From Mesorhizobium_K marinum (GTDB lineage Bacteria > Pseudomonadota > Alphaproteobacteria > Rhizobiales > Rhizobiaceae): a stretch of DNA of 64,000 nt. The notes under the pieces were generated by a model that did no database searches, had not been told where the DNA came from, and saw nothing but the letters and a program-made list of their open reading frames with translations. Below, in pieces: positions 1-9,472 of the stretch; the stretch's first letter is position 1, and each line of letters starts with the position of its first letter. Both the position numbers and the translations under genes were made by a program. Where the stretch lies: the NCBI RefSeq assembly GCF_040813715.1, contig NZ_JBFOCH010000023.1. One strand, given 5' to 3'.

Positions 1-383
1 GCCCGGCCTGTCGTGGCCGGAAAGGGGGATAGTGGTGTTGTGGCCGGCCGGAAAATGCGCGCCGACGCGCGGCCTGGCCAGTCGGTGGAGTCGCGATGAT
101 GGCCACAAGAATCGGCCGACCGCAAGCCACCGCCGCGCCGCAACCACAACGCGATCGGCCGGGCGAACTTTTCAATCGATCTTATTCCGCCGCGGCTTTG
201 CAGGGCCGGTGGAAAGGCCGGCCGATCCGCGGAAAACCGGGCAAAAACCGAACATTATCTTGACGTTCGCCGGGGTCTTTCGCATAAGCCGCATCCGAGA
301 GGCCGGAATCCGTCCAGCGGTGCCGGTCTCCTTCCATCGGTCCGGGAGGGGAACACATCGGACCATCAATCGGGGAATTTGGC
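1..383. other. Left edge, upstream region of hppA
   Basis: No gene is supported here. The long open frames crossing this stretch continue out of frame into hppA and have no family resemblance, so they are treated as high-G+C shadows. The region presumably carries the hppA promoter, but I could not assign -35 and -10 boxes with confidence. Confidence 0.5.
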
Positions 384-2525
384 ATGACCATGCTTTACGT
401 CGTCATCGCCTGCGGCCTGCTTTCAGTCCTGTACGCCATCTGGGCGACGCAGTCGGTCCTTGCGGCCGACCAGGGCAATCAGCGCATGCAGGAAATCTCA
501 GCCGCCATCCGCGAGGGGGCCCAGGCCTATCTCGCCCGCCAGTACACCACGATCGCCATCGTCGGCATCGTCGTGCTGCTGCTTGCCTGGTGGCTTCTCT
601 CCTTCACCGCCGCCCTCGGCTTCCTGATCGGCGCGGTGCTGTCGGGCGTGGCGGGATTCATTGGCATGCACGTGTCGGTCCGCGCCAATGTGCGCACCGC
701 GCAGGCCGCTTCGAACAGCCTCGCGGCCGGGCTCGACATCGCCTTCAAGTCGGGCGCGATCACCGGCATGCTGGTGGCCGGCCTGGCGCTGCTCGGCGTC
801 GCCGTCTACTACTGGGTCCTGATCGGACCTATGGGCTACGCGCCCGCTGACCGCGCCGTCATCGACGCCCTGGTGGCGCTCGGCTTCGGCGCATCGCTGA
901 TCTCGATCTTCGCGCGTCTCGGCGGCGGCATCTTCACCAAGGGCGCCGACGTCGGCGGCGATCTCGTCGGCAAGGTCGAAGCCGGCATTCCCGAGGACGA
1001 TCCGCGCAACCCGGCGACCATCGCCGACAACGTGGGCGACAATGTCGGCGACTGCGCCGGCATGGCCGCCGACCTGTTCGAGACCTACGCGGTGACCGTC
1101 GTCGCCACCATGGTGCTCGCGGCGATCTTCTTCGGCGGCACCGCGGTGCTCGGCTCCGTCATGCTCTACCCGCTGGCGATCTGCGGCGCGTGCATCATCA
1201 CCTCGATCATCGGCACCTTCTTCGTCAAGCTGGGCTCCAACGGCTCGATCATGGGCGCCCTCTACAAGGGCCTCATCGTCACCGGCGTCCTGACGATCGG
1301 CGGCCTCGCCATCGCCAACCAGCTGACGATCGGCTGGGGCGACCTGACGCTGGCGAACAACACCGTCATCAACGGCACCAACCTGTTCACCTGCGGCCTG
1401 ATCGGCCTCGTCGTGACCGCGCTGATCGTCGTCATCACCGAGTACTACACGGGCACCAACAAGCGCCCGGTCAACTCGATCGCGCAGGCGTCGGTCACCG
1501 GTCACGGCACCAACGTGATCCAGGGCCTCGCCGTCTCGCTCGAATCGACCGCGCTGCCCGCCATCGTCATCGTCGGCGGCATCATCGCGACGTTCCAGCT
1601 GGCCGGCCTGTTCGGCACGGCGATCGCCGTCACGACGATGCTCGGCCTTGCCGGCATGATCGTGGCGCTCGACGCCTTCGGGCCGGTCACCGACAACGCC
1701 GGCGGCATCGCCGAGATGTCGGGACTGCCGCCGGAAGTGCGTCACTCCACCGACGCGCTCGACGCGGTCGGCAACACCACAAAGGCCGTCACCAAGGGCT
1801 ATGCGATCGGCTCGGCCGGTCTCGGCGCGCTGGTGCTGTTTGCGGCCTACAGCTACGACCTCGAGTACTTCCGGGCCAATGCGGCGCAGTATCCGTACTT
1901 CGCCGACCTTGGCGACGTGTCGTTCTCGCTGTCGAACCCTTATGTCGTTGCGGGCCTGATCTTCGGCGGCCTGATCCCGTATCTCTTCGGCGGCATCGCC
2001 ATGACCGCGGTCGGCCGCGCTGCCGGATCGATCGTCGAGGAGGTGCGCAGGCAGTTCCGCGAGGACCCCGGCATCATGGCCGGGACGTCCAAGCCGAACT
2101 ATGCGCGCGCCGTCGACCTGCTGACCAAGGCCGCGATCAAGGAGATGATCATCCCGTCGCTGCTGCCGGTGCTGGCGCCGCTCGTCGTCTATTTCGGCGT
2201 GCTGCTGATCTCCGGTTCCAAGGCCTCGGCCTTCGCCGCGCTCGGCGCGTCGCTCCTCGGCGTGATCGTCAACGGCCTGTTCGTGGCGATCTCGATGACC
2301 TCGGGCGGCGGCGCATGGGATAACGCCAAGAAGTCCTTCGAGGACGGCTTTGTCGACAAGGACGGCGTCAAGCACCTGAAGGGGTCCGAGGCCCACAAGG
2401 CGTCGGTGACCGGCGACACCGTCGGCGATCCCTACAAGGACACCGCCGGCCCGGCCGTCAATCCGGCGATCAAGATCACCAACATCGTGGCGCTTCTGCT
2501 GCTGGCCGTGCTCGCGCACGGCTGA
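384..2525 (+). CDS. hppA: K+-independent proton-translocating pyrophosphatase
   Basis: Membrane-bound H+-PPase (713 aa, normal family length), which pumps protons out of the cytoplasm using the energy of pyrophosphate hydrolysis. Alternating hydrophobic segments fit about 16 membrane helices. The substrate-site signatures are present: DVGGDLVGKVE at residues 189-199 and DNVGDNVGD at 215-223. In the GNTTKAVTKG segment, Lys467 stands where potassium-dependent enzymes have Ala, so this is predicted to be the potassium-insensitive subclass (family knowledge). The start was chosen because the N-terminal helix begins immediately after ATG 384. The gene is followed by a strong bidirectional terminator shared with the convergent bamE. 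Confidence 0.97.
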   Translation: MTMLYVVIACGLLSVLYAIWATQSVLAADQGNQRMQEISAAIREGAQAYLARQYTTIAIVGIVVLLLAWWLLSFTAALGFLIGAVLSGVAGFIGMHVSVRANVRTAQAASNSLAAGLDIAFKSGAITGMLVAGLALLGVAVYYWVLIGPMGYAPADRAVIDALVALGFGASLISIFARLGGGIFTKGADVGGDLVGKVEAGIPEDDPRNPATIADNVGDNVGDCAGMAADLFETYAVTVVATMVLAAIFFGGTAVLGSVMLYPLAICGACIITSIIGTFFVKLGSNGSIMGALYKGLIVTGVLTIGGLAIANQLTIGWGDLTLANNTVINGTNLFTCGLIGLVVTALIVVITEYYTGTNKRPVNSIAQASVTGHGTNVIQGLAVSLESTALPAIVIVGGIIATFQLAGLFGTAIAVTTMLGLAGMIVALDAFGPVTDNAGGIAEMSGLPPEVRHSTDALDAVGNTTKAVTKGYAIGSAGLGALVLFAAYSYDLEYFRANAAQYPYFADLGDVSFSLSNPYVVAGLIFGGLIPYLFGGIAMTAVGRAAGSIVEEVRRQFREDPGIMAGTSKPNYARAVDLLTKAAIKEMIIPSLLPVLAPLVVYFGVLLISGSKASAFAALGASLLGVIVNGLFVAISMTSGGGAWDNAKKSFEDGFVDKDGVKHLKGSEAHKASVTGDTVGDPYKDTAGPAVNPAIKITNIVALLLLAVLAHG

Positions 2526-2541
2526 CAGCGGCCAACGCAAC

Positions 2542-2577
2542 AAAAAGCCCGCGGGAGCGATCCCGCGGGCTTTTTTG
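2542..2577. terminator. Bidirectional intrinsic terminator between hppA and bamE
   Basis: A perfect 11-bp stem (AGCCCGCGGGA, 2546-2556; its complement at 2561-2571) closes a GCGA loop, with an A run before and a T run after. It can therefore terminate transcription from both convergent genes. Confidence 0.95.
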
Positions 2578-2596
2578 TTGCCTTCCGGCGGGGCTG

Positions 2597-3121
2597 CTAC
2601 TGCTGGCCGCCGCCGAGAATGTTCTTCGCGGTATTGGCGCCGACGTTGCCGATGCCCGACATCATCTGGCCGAGGAAGTTGAGGTCCTTGCCGCCGGTCG
2701 GCGTGGTGCGCGAGATGAAGTCGAAAATCCTGCCGTCCTTCAGCCCGTAGTTGGCGATGTTGTCGACGCGGCCCTCGTCGTTGAAATAGACGGCGAGGAT
2801 GCGCTGGTCGACGATCTTGGGATTCATGAACGCGACCGGGCGCCTGCGCGTCTGCGAGATGTAGTAGAACACCTCGTTGTCGAAGGTGGCGGTCGTCGAC
2901 GGACTGCCGAGCGTGAGCAGCACCTGCTCGCGGCTGGATCCGACCGGGACCAGGTCGATCGACTGCTGGTCGATCACATATCCCTGCGTCAGCGTCTCGC
3001 CCGGCTTGAGGCCGGCGAAGGTCTTGGAGGTGTTGCAGCCGGAAATCACCGTCGCCACGGCGATCAGCGAAAGGCCGGCGCTCATGGAGAGCGAACTGGA
3101 CTTGAATTTAGGCGCCTGCAA
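2597..3121 (-). CDS. bamE: Outer membrane assembly lipoprotein, BamE/OmlA family
   Basis: Predicted lipoprotein of the SmpA/OmlA (BamE) family, which belongs to the complex that inserts beta-barrel proteins in the outer membrane. A lipobox, VISGC, follows a hydrophobic stretch; after it comes the BamE-like core with a GSSREQVLLTLGSPS segment and a C-terminal Gly/Asn-rich tail. The start is uncertain. I chose TTG at 3121 because it is preceded by GGGAG at good spacing and gives the signal peptide its basic KFK residues. ATG at 3085 would leave a signal peptide without positive charge. It converges on hppA and diverges from the next gene, as in other rhizobia. Confidence 0.85.
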   Translation of the reverse strand: MQAPKFKSSSLSMSAGLSLIAVATVISGCNTSKTFAGLKPGETLTQGYVIDQQSIDLVPVGSSREQVLLTLGSPSTTATFDNEVFYYISQTRRRPVAFMNPKIVDQRILAVYFNDEGRVDNIANYGLKDGRIFDFISRTTPTGGKDLNFLGQMMSGIGNVGANTAKNILGGGQQ

Positions 3122-3259
3122 CAACAACTCCCTCGAATTCACGCTCGAACCTGTGCGTCCGGCGCCCCTTGCCCCGAACTTGCGCGGCGCGGCGAAACCG
3201 GTAAACCAGCTTCGGCGGCGATGCAACATACCGGGCAGACCCGCCAGGAGACCAGTTTC

Positions 3260-3802
3260 ATGTTCCAACGCCTGTTCCGTCGCGACCGCAACGCGAACGT
3301 TGCCATCACAGAGGCGCTTTACGCGTCAATCGTGGCAGCCGCGCGGCAGGAAGTCTTCTATGCCGACTGGCAGGTGCCGGACACTCCGCTTGGCCGCTTC
3401 GAGATGGTTTCGCTTCACATGTTCCTGTTCCAGCACCGCATGCGGCTGGAGCAGGGGGCGCCGCGCGACATCGCGCAGATCCTGATCGACGAGTTCTTCA
3501 AGGACGTCGACCATTCGCTGCGCGAACTGGGGGTAGGCGACATGGGCGTGCCGAAGCGCATGAAGAAGCTGGCTCGAATGTACTACGGGCGTACTGCCGC
3601 CTATTCGGACGCGCTCGAGCGCGACGACCGGCAGGCGCTGGGCGCGGCGCTGGCGCGCAACATCCGGCCTGATTCCGGCGCCTGGCCGCAAGCCGCCCAA
3701 CTGGCCGATTACGTGGCTGGCGCCAATGCGGCGCTGGCTGCGCAAAGCGCGGAAACGATCAGCGGCGGGTCGATCAGCTTCCCCGCGCCGCAGGCAGCGT
3801 GA
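3260..3802 (+). CDS. Ubiquinol-cytochrome c chaperone family protein (CBP3-like)
   Basis: 180-residue cytoplasmic protein of the ubiquinol-cytochrome c chaperone family (CBP3 / UPF0174), whose mitochondrial relatives help assemble cytochrome b of complex III. The conserved VSLHMFLFQHRM segment lies near residues 51-62, followed by a helical region with DEFFKDVDHSLRELGVGD. ATG 3260 was chosen because AGGAG lies just upstream; the frame is open further upstream but without a good ribosome site. It is followed after 9 nt by the DUF177 gene, so the two are probably co-transcribed. Confidence 0.85.
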   Translation: MFQRLFRRDRNANVAITEALYASIVAAARQEVFYADWQVPDTPLGRFEMVSLHMFLFQHRMRLEQGAPRDIAQILIDEFFKDVDHSLRELGVGDMGVPKRMKKLARMYYGRTAAYSDALERDDRQALGAALARNIRPDSGAWPQAAQLADYVAGANAALAAQSAETISGGSISFPAPQAA

Positions 3803-3811
3803 GGCACGACG

Positions 3812-4369
3812 ATGCTCGAAGACGAAGAGGTCAGCCCGGTCTCCTTCAAGGCTTTCGTCACGCGCCTGCCGCAGAAGGGCATGCCGGTCGTCATCGATGC
3901 GAATGAAGGCCAGCGCATCGCGCTTGCGGCCGCGCACGATCTGGTTTCAGTCGAGCGGTTCCGTGCCGAACTGCTGGTCGCGCCATGGAAGCGCAACGGC
4001 GTCAGGGTTTCGGGCCGCATCGTCGCCGACATCACGCAATCCTGCGTCGTGACGCTCGAGCCGCTGAAGGCGACGATCGACGAGGATGTCGAAGGCCTGT
4101 TCCTGCCGGCCGAATCGAAGCTCGGCCGACTTGGGTTTGAAGGCGGCGGCGAAATCCATGTCGATGCGGAAGGCCCGGACAGCCCCGAAACCTTCACCGG
4201 GGACACGATCGACGTCGGTGCCCTGGCCGAGGAGTTCTTCGCGCTCGGGATCGATCCTTATCCGAGGAAAACCGGCGTGCAGCTGACGTCGACGGACGCC
4301 GACGATGCCCCGCCTGAACCCGACGGGCCGCTGCAGGAGAAGCTGCGGCAGTTGACGCGGAAAACGTGA
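3812..4369 (+). CDS. DUF177 (YceD-like) family protein
   Basis: 185-residue protein of the DUF177/YceD family. Family members occur upstream of rpmF or plsX in most bacteria and have been linked to 23S rRNA accumulation. The central segment (roughly residues 68-110, with RVSGRIVADITQSCVV and the acidic IDEDVEGLF) matches the family pattern, although only one of the usual cysteines is visible. Its position directly before plsX is the usual alphaproteobacterial arrangement. Confidence 0.85.
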   Translation: MLEDEEVSPVSFKAFVTRLPQKGMPVVIDANEGQRIALAAAHDLVSVERFRAELLVAPWKRNGVRVSGRIVADITQSCVVTLEPLKATIDEDVEGLFLPAESKLGRLGFEGGGEIHVDAEGPDSPETFTGDTIDVGALAEEFFALGIDPYPRKTGVQLTSTDADDAPPEPDGPLQEKLRQLTRKT

Positions 4370-4514
4370 AGGGCAGGCGTCGCCGACGAAATGCCGGTTG
4401 TGCGGCGGGCCAAAACCGCTATTTTGCGCCTGCTTTCGCTACCCGCCTGAATGGGGCGACAAGCGCCCCGGACTGACGCCATTCCTGGCCGAAACTCGAA
4501 CGGATCGTGACTTC

Positions 4515-5579
4515 TTGATCAGAATCTCAATCGACGTGATGGGGGGCGACCACGGTCCTTCCGTTGTGATCCCGGGACTGGCGAAGGTCGCCGAGCGTCG
4601 GACCGACGTGCGTTTCCTCCTCTACGGAAAGTCGGAGGAAGTCCGTCCGATCCTGGAGAAGCACCCGAAGCTCGCCGCGATCAGCGAGTTCGTCCATTGC
4701 GACATCGCCGTCCGGATGGACGACAAGCCGAGCCAGGCGCTGCGGCACGGTCGCTGGAAGTCGTCCATGTGGAAGGCCGTCGAGGCCGTCAAGGCCGGCC
4801 AGGCCGACTGCTGCATCTCCGCCGGCAACACCGGCGCGCTGATGGCGATGTCCAAGTTCTGCCTGCGCACCATGGTGACGATCGACCGCCCGGCGATCGC
4901 GTCGATCTGGCCGACGATGCGGGGCGAGAGCATCGTGCTCGACGTCGGCGCCACGATCGGCGCGGACGCGCACCAGCTCATCGACTTTGCAATCCTGGGC
5001 GCGGCGATGTCGCGCGCGCTGTTCGGGATAAACCGCCCGACGGTCGGCCTGCTCAATGTCGGCGTCGAGGAGATCAAGGGCCAGGAAGAGGTCAAGGAGG
5101 CGGGTCAGTTGCTTCGCGAGGCCGAGCTCATGTCGATGAGCTACCACGGCTTCGTCGAGGGCGACGATTTCGGCAAGGGCACGGTCGACGTGTTCGTGAC
5201 CGAGGGCTTTGCCGGCAATATCGCGCTCAAGACGGCGGAAGGCACCGCGCGCTTCATCGGCTCGCTTCTGAGGGAAGCCATGGGCCGCACGACCATGGCG
5301 AAGATCGGCTACATGTTCGCCAAGCGCGCCTTCGATCGGCTGCGCGAGAAGATGGACGTGCGCAAGTCGAACGGCGGCGTGTTCCTCGGCCTCAACGGCA
5401 TCGTGGTGAAGAGCCACGGGGGGACCGACGACGAGGGCTTTGCCGCCGCCGTCGAGCTGGGCTACGACATGGTCAGAAACGGACTGCTCGACAGGATCGA
5501 GGCCGACCTCGATCTTTTCCACGCCCGGCACCCGAAGACGATGGCGGCGCGCGCCGCAGCGGAAGACGACAAGGAATAG
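4515..5579 (+). CDS. plsX: Phosphate acyltransferase PlsX
   Basis: Converts acyl-ACP to acyl-phosphate for phospholipid synthesis, acting peripherally at the inner membrane. The N-terminus IRISIDVMGGDHGP is diagnostic, and further family segments follow (GNTGALMA, EGFAGNIALKT, NGGVFLGLNG). I take TTG at 4515 as the start: it gives 354 residues, the normal length, and places the conserved DVMGGD motif at the expected distance. The frame is open to ATG 4398, but that adds 39 residues with no family resemblance. The gene lies 8 nt upstream of fabH. Confidence 0.95.
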   Translation: MIRISIDVMGGDHGPSVVIPGLAKVAERRTDVRFLLYGKSEEVRPILEKHPKLAAISEFVHCDIAVRMDDKPSQALRHGRWKSSMWKAVEAVKAGQADCCISAGNTGALMAMSKFCLRTMVTIDRPAIASIWPTMRGESIVLDVGATIGADAHQLIDFAILGAAMSRALFGINRPTVGLLNVGVEEIKGQEEVKEAGQLLREAELMSMSYHGFVEGDDFGKGTVDVFVTEGFAGNIALKTAEGTARFIGSLLREAMGRTTMAKIGYMFAKRAFDRLREKMDVRKSNGGVFLGLNGIVVKSHGGTDDEGFAAAVELGYDMVRNGLLDRIEADLDLFHARHPKTMAARAAAEDDKE

Positions 5580-5587
5580 TTGCTTTC

Positions 5588-6559
5588 ATGATAAGATCAG
5601 TCGTGCGCGGGATCGGTTCCGCCTTGCCCCGCCGCATCATGACGAATGCCGACTTCGAGGGCATCGTCGATACCTCCGACGAATGGATCGTCCAGCGCAC
5701 GGGCATCCGCCAGCGCCACATCGCCGGTGAGGACGAGACCACGGCGTCGCTCGGCGAGGCGGCTGCGCGGGCGGCGCTCGGCAATGCCGGACTGACCGTC
5801 GACGACATCGACCTCATCCTGGTAGCGACCTCGACGCCGAACAACACCTTTCCGGCGACCGCGGTCGACATCCAGAACCGGCTCGGCATGCGGCACGGCT
5901 TCGCCTTCGACATGCAGGCAGTGTGTTCCGGCTTCGTCTATGCGATCACGACGGCCGACCTCTACATCCGCGGCGGACTGGCGAAGCGTGTCCTGGTGAT
6001 CGGCGCCGAGACGTTCTCGCGCATCCTCGACTGGACGGACCGCAGCACCTGCGTGCTCTTCGGCGACGGTGCCGGCGCGCTCGTGCTCGAGGCGTCGGAA
6101 GGCGAGGGGACGATCGCCGACCGCGGCATCCTTGCGTCCAGCCTGCGCTCCGACGGTGCGCACAAGGACAAGCTGTATGTCGACGGCGGACCCGGCACGA
6201 GCGGGAAGGTCGGCCATCTCAGGATGGAAGGGCGCGAGGTGTTCAAGCATGCCGTCGGCATGATCACCGACGTCATCGAGGCGGCCTATGCCGGCGCCGG
6301 CGTCACGTCGGACGACATCGACTGGTTCGTGCCGCACCAGGCCAACAAGCGCATCATCGACGCGTCGGCGAAGAAGCTCGGCATCGCCGAGGAGAAGGTC
6401 GTCACCACGGTGCATCTGCACGGCAACACCTCGGCTGCCTCGGTGCCTCTCGCCTTGTCCGTGGCCGTCGCCGACGGCCGCATCAAGAAGGGCGACCTGG
6501 TCCTGCTCGAGGCCATGGGTGGCGGCTTTACCTGGGGCGCGGTGATCCTGCGCTGGTAG
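5588..6559 (+). CDS. fabH: Beta-ketoacyl-ACP synthase III
   Basis: Initiates fatty acid synthesis by condensing acetyl-CoA with malonyl-ACP. It has 323 residues, the usual length. The catalytic triad is visible: Cys113 in MQAVCSGF, His250 in VPHQANKRI, and Asn280 in LHGNTSAASVP. The C-terminal GGGFTWGA segment is also typical. The gene directly follows plsX and precedes ihfA, the common rhizobial order. The stretch between fabH and ihfA carries an assembly duplication. Confidence 0.97.
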   Translation: MIRSVVRGIGSALPRRIMTNADFEGIVDTSDEWIVQRTGIRQRHIAGEDETTASLGEAAARAALGNAGLTVDDIDLILVATSTPNNTFPATAVDIQNRLGMRHGFAFDMQAVCSGFVYAITTADLYIRGGLAKRVLVIGAETFSRILDWTDRSTCVLFGDGAGALVLEASEGEGTIADRGILASSLRSDGAHKDKLYVDGGPGTSGKVGHLRMEGREVFKHAVGMITDVIEAAYAGAGVTSDDIDWFVPHQANKRIIDASAKKLGIAEEKVVTTVHLHGNTSAASVPLALSVAVADGRIKKGDLVLLEAMGGGFTWGAVILRW

Positions 6560-6565
6560 CGCGCC

Positions 6566-6880
6566 GCCAGGTGCATTCCGGGCAGAGCGGGCCGAACGGC
6601 AACACTTTGCGCGCGTAGCTTGAAGCGCTGGGTTCAGTCCTTGACCTAGTGTGCCCAATTCCATAACGTTCCGGCGTTTGTATCGTTATTTTTGTTGTCT
6701 GAGGGGATGGTTGTAGGTTCNAGTTGCCAGGCGCATTCCGGGCAGAGCGGGCCGAACGGCAACACTTTGCGCGCGTAGCTTGAAGCGCTGGGTTCAGTCC
6801 TTGACCTAGTGTGCCCAATTCCATAACGTTCCGGCGTTTGTATCGTTATTTTTGTTGTCTGAGGGGATGGTTGTAGGTTC
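6566..6880. repeat. Duplicated block around N at 6721 (assembly join)
   Basis: Bases 6566-6720 and 6726-6880 are the same 155-base sequence with one visible mismatch (6571 versus 6731). They flank a single N. This is most simply an uncollapsed contig overlap; one copy would leave about 160 bases between fabH and ihfA. Confidence 0.9.
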
Positions 6881-6882
6881 GC

Positions 6883-7206
6883 ATGGGAGGAAAGACACTT
6901 ACTCGCGCCGACCTAGCCGAAGCTGTCTATCGTAAGGTGGGCCTGTCTCGCACCGAATCCGCAGCGCTCGTCGAGTCCGTTCTCGATGAGATCTGTGAGG
7001 CGATCGTGCGCGGCGAGACGGTGAAGCTCTCCTCCTTCGCCACGTTCCATGTGCGCTCCAAGAACGAGCGCATCGGCCGCAATCCCAAGACCGGCGAAGA
7101 AGTGCCGATCCTGCCGCGGCGGGTGATGACCTTCAAGGCGTCGAACGTCCTGAAAAGCCGCATCCTGCGCACCCACCAGAACAGCAAGTCGAAATCCGAA
7201 AAGTGA
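6883..7206 (+). CDS. ihfA: Integration host factor subunit alpha
   Basis: DNA-bending nucleoid protein subunit of the HU/IHF family, 107 residues. The arm region has the conserved GRNPKTGEEVPI motif containing the intercalating proline, and the C-terminus is Lys/Ser-rich. It normally pairs with IhfB, which is not in this window. ATG 6883 lies just after the duplicated block. Its position after fabH and before a MerR gene agrees with other rhizobia. Confidence 0.95.
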   Translation: MGGKTLTRADLAEAVYRKVGLSRTESAALVESVLDEICEAIVRGETVKLSSFATFHVRSKNERIGRNPKTGEEVPILPRRVMTFKASNVLKSRILRTHQNSKSKSEK

Positions 7207-7334
7207 GCCCGGAACCGCGTCGCGTGACGCGATCTGGTGCATAAGCCTCGGCGCCACATAGGCCGCGGCTTGAATATTGGCGCGCAAATCGCTGGAATAC
7301 GTAGCGATTCGGACTTTCACGAAAGGGCCGCGCC

Positions 7335-7871
7335 ATGGACAAGAGCCCAGACGCCTTCCGCACGATCAGCGAGGTAGCCGAAGACCTCGACCTGCCGCAG
7401 CATGTGCTGCGCTTCTGGGAAACGCGCTTCAACCAGATCAAGCCGATGAAGCGCGGCGGCGGTCGCCGCTACTACCGGCCGCAGGACGTCGACCTGATCA
7501 AGGGCATCCGCCACATGCTCTACGACCAGGGCTACACGATCAAGGGCGTGCAGAAGCTGCTGCGCGAGAACGGCAACCAGTTCCTCATCGCGATCGGCAG
7601 CGGCGACCGTGCCGCCGTCGAGGCGATCGCGCAGCGCAAGCAGGCCGAGGCGGAGGCGCCGCTGACATCGGCCGCGCAGCCGCGCGACGACGAGATGCTG
7701 GTCGGCGAGGCCAAGGCAAAGCCGCGCCGCTTCTTCGGCCTCGGCAAGCCGGACGACGACGGTCCCGTCCAGCCCGGCGACGGCAAGCTCTCGCGCGACA
7801 ACAGGGCGCTGCTGCAGGAGGCGCTGTTCGACCTCCTGGAATGCAAGCGCCTGCTCGACCAGGTGCGCTGA
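7335..7871 (+). CDS. MerR family transcriptional regulator
   Basis: 178-residue regulator. Residues 8-75 form a MerR winged helix-turn-helix (AFRTISEVAEDLDLP, then LRFWETRF and GGGRRYYRPQDV). The C-terminal half is variable and charged, with no cysteine cluster of the metal-sensing kind. Family members next to ihfA are widespread in alphaproteobacteria; their ligand is unknown to me. The preceding 128 nt contain no gene. Confidence 0.9.
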   Translation: MDKSPDAFRTISEVAEDLDLPQHVLRFWETRFNQIKPMKRGGGRRYYRPQDVDLIKGIRHMLYDQGYTIKGVQKLLRENGNQFLIAIGSGDRAAVEAIAQRKQAEAEAPLTSAAQPRDDEMLVGEAKAKPRRFFGLGKPDDDGPVQPGDGKLSRDNRALLQEALFDLLECKRLLDQVR

Positions 7872-7892
7872 CCGTCATCAGCGCCGCATCGT

Positions 7893-8681
7893 TCAGCTAT
7901 TGCCGGGCCGGGCTGCAAGGCGCGGGACGGCGTCGACCAGGGCGCGCGCCGTCGGCGAACTCGGATTGGCGACGACGTCGCTAGCCGAACCCTGTTCCAC
8001 GACGCGCCCGGCGTCCATCACCGCGACCCGATGCGCGATGGCGCGCACGACGGCGAGGTCGTGGGACACGAAGACGTAGGCGATTTCCCGCTCGCGCTGC
8101 AGGTCGACGAGCAGTTCGAGGATCTTGGCGCGAACCGAGACGTCGAGCGCCGACACGGCCTCGTCCAGCACGATCAGGTCGGGGCCTGTCGCGATGGCGC
8201 GTGCGATCGCCACCCGCTGCCGCTGCCCGCCCGAGATTTCGTGGATCGTCCTGGAGGCCAGCGCCGGGTCGAGGCCGACGCGTTCGAGCAGGCCGGCGGC
8301 GATCGCCTGCCTGCCTTCGCGGCCGCCCATGCCGTGGATGCGCAGCGGATCGTCGAGCGCGCTGGCCACCGTCGCGCGCGGGTTGAAGGCGGCAAGCGGG
8401 TCCTGGAAGACCATCTGGATGCGCCGCCGGGTCCGGCGCAGCCTCTCGCCACGCTGCGCCAGCAGGTCGGCGCCGTCGAAATCGATCGTGCCGGCATCCG
8501 GCTCGATCAGCCGAAGCAGGACGCGCGCCAGCGTCGACTTGCCGCTGCCGGAAGGGCCGACGAGGCCGAGGGTCTCTCCGCGCATCACCGCGATCGAGGC
8601 GTTGTCGAGGGCGGCCACGCGCCGGCTTGCGCCCGCATAGGTCTTGGAGATGCCGGCGGCAGAGAGGAGCGGCGCGTTCAT
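7893..8681 (-). CDS. Peptide-type ABC transporter, ATP-binding protein (DppF/OppF-like)
   Basis: 262-residue ATPase of an oligopeptide/nickel-type importer. Walker A is GPSGSGKST, the signature is ISGGQRQRVAIARA, and Walker B is LIVLDEAVSALD. It is the last gene of a five-gene minus-strand operon running from 12938 to 7893, and its ATG overlaps the stop of the preceding ATPase gene in an ATGA arrangement, suggesting translational coupling. The substrate cannot be read from the ATPase. Confidence 0.93.
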   Translation of the reverse strand: MNAPLLSAAGISKTYAGASRRVAALDNASIAVMRGETLGLVGPSGSGKSTLARVLLRLIEPDAGTIDFDGADLLAQRGERLRRTRRRIQMVFQDPLAAFNPRATVASALDDPLRIHGMGGREGRQAIAAGLLERVGLDPALASRTIHEISGGQRQRVAIARAIATGPDLIVLDEAVSALDVSVRAKILELLVDLQREREIAYVFVSHDLAVVRAIAHRVAVMDAGRVVEQGSASDVVANPSSPTARALVDAVPRLAARPGNS

Positions 8682-9472
8682 GCCGGACCCGCGGAGACGA
8701 GGGGCGGCGTGTCGAGATCGATGTGGTTGGCGATCAGCGACGCGGTGTAGGGCTGCGCCGGATGCGCGAGCGTGTCGAACGTGCTCCCCGCCTCGACGAG
8801 CCGCGCCTTGTGGAAGACGGCAATGCGATCCGCGAACCCGGAGGCCAGCGCAATGTCGTGCGTGATGAACAAGAGCGTCATGCCGTCCTCACGGACCAGT
8901 TCGTCCAGCAGCGAAACAATCTCGGCCTGCACCACCATGTCGAGCGCGCTGGTGGGCTCGTCGGCGATCAGCAGCTTCGGCCGCGCGCAGATGGCCGCCG
9001 CGATGCACACGCGCTGGCGCTGGCCGCCCGACAGCTGGTGCGGATAGGCGCCGAGCGCGGCGTCCGGGTCGGGAATGCGCACGCGCTCCAGAAGCTCTCG
9101 CGCGCGGCCGAACGCCTCGAACCAGCCGACGCTCAGATGCCGCTCGGCGACCTCGGCGATCTGCTCGCCGACCGTCAGGACCGGGTTGAGGCTCGCGCCG
9201 GCGTCCTGGAACACGAAGCCGTAGTCGCGGCCGGGCAGCGGTGCCTTGCCATAGGCCGGCCAGTCGATGCGGCCGTCGATGACGGCGCTGCGCGGCAGAA
9301 GGCCCGCGACGGCCAGCGCCAGCGTGCTCTTTCCCGATCCGCTCTCGCCGATGATCGCCAGCCGCTCGCCGGCGACGATGTCGAGGTCGATGCCGTCCAG
9401 CGCCGGAGCCGCGTCCCGATCGGCCCGATAGGAGACGGACAAGCCGGATAGGCGCGCAAGCAGCGGGGTCAT
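8678..9472 (-). CDS. Peptide-type ABC transporter, ATP-binding protein (DppD/OppD-like)
   Basis: 264-residue ATPase with Walker A GESGSGKST, signature LSGGQRQRV and Walker B LLIADEPTSALD. The C-terminus ends soon after the ABC domain, with a short version of the oligopeptide-transporter extension. ATG 9472 was chosen because it overlaps the stop of the upstream permease gene by four bases; the frame is open further upstream but lies inside that permease. It forms a heterodimer with the next ATPase by analogy with Dpp systems. Confidence 0.93.
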   Translation of the reverse strand: MTPLLARLSGLSVSYRADRDAAPALDGIDLDIVAGERLAIIGESGSGKSTLALAVAGLLPRSAVIDGRIDWPAYGKAPLPGRDYGFVFQDAGASLNPVLTVGEQIAEVAERHLSVGWFEAFGRARELLERVRIPDPDAALGAYPHQLSGGQRQRVCIAAAICARPKLLIADEPTSALDMVVQAEIVSLLDELVREDGMTLLFITHDIALASGFADRIAVFHKARLVEAGSTFDTLAHPAQPYTASLIANHIDLDTPPLVSAGPA

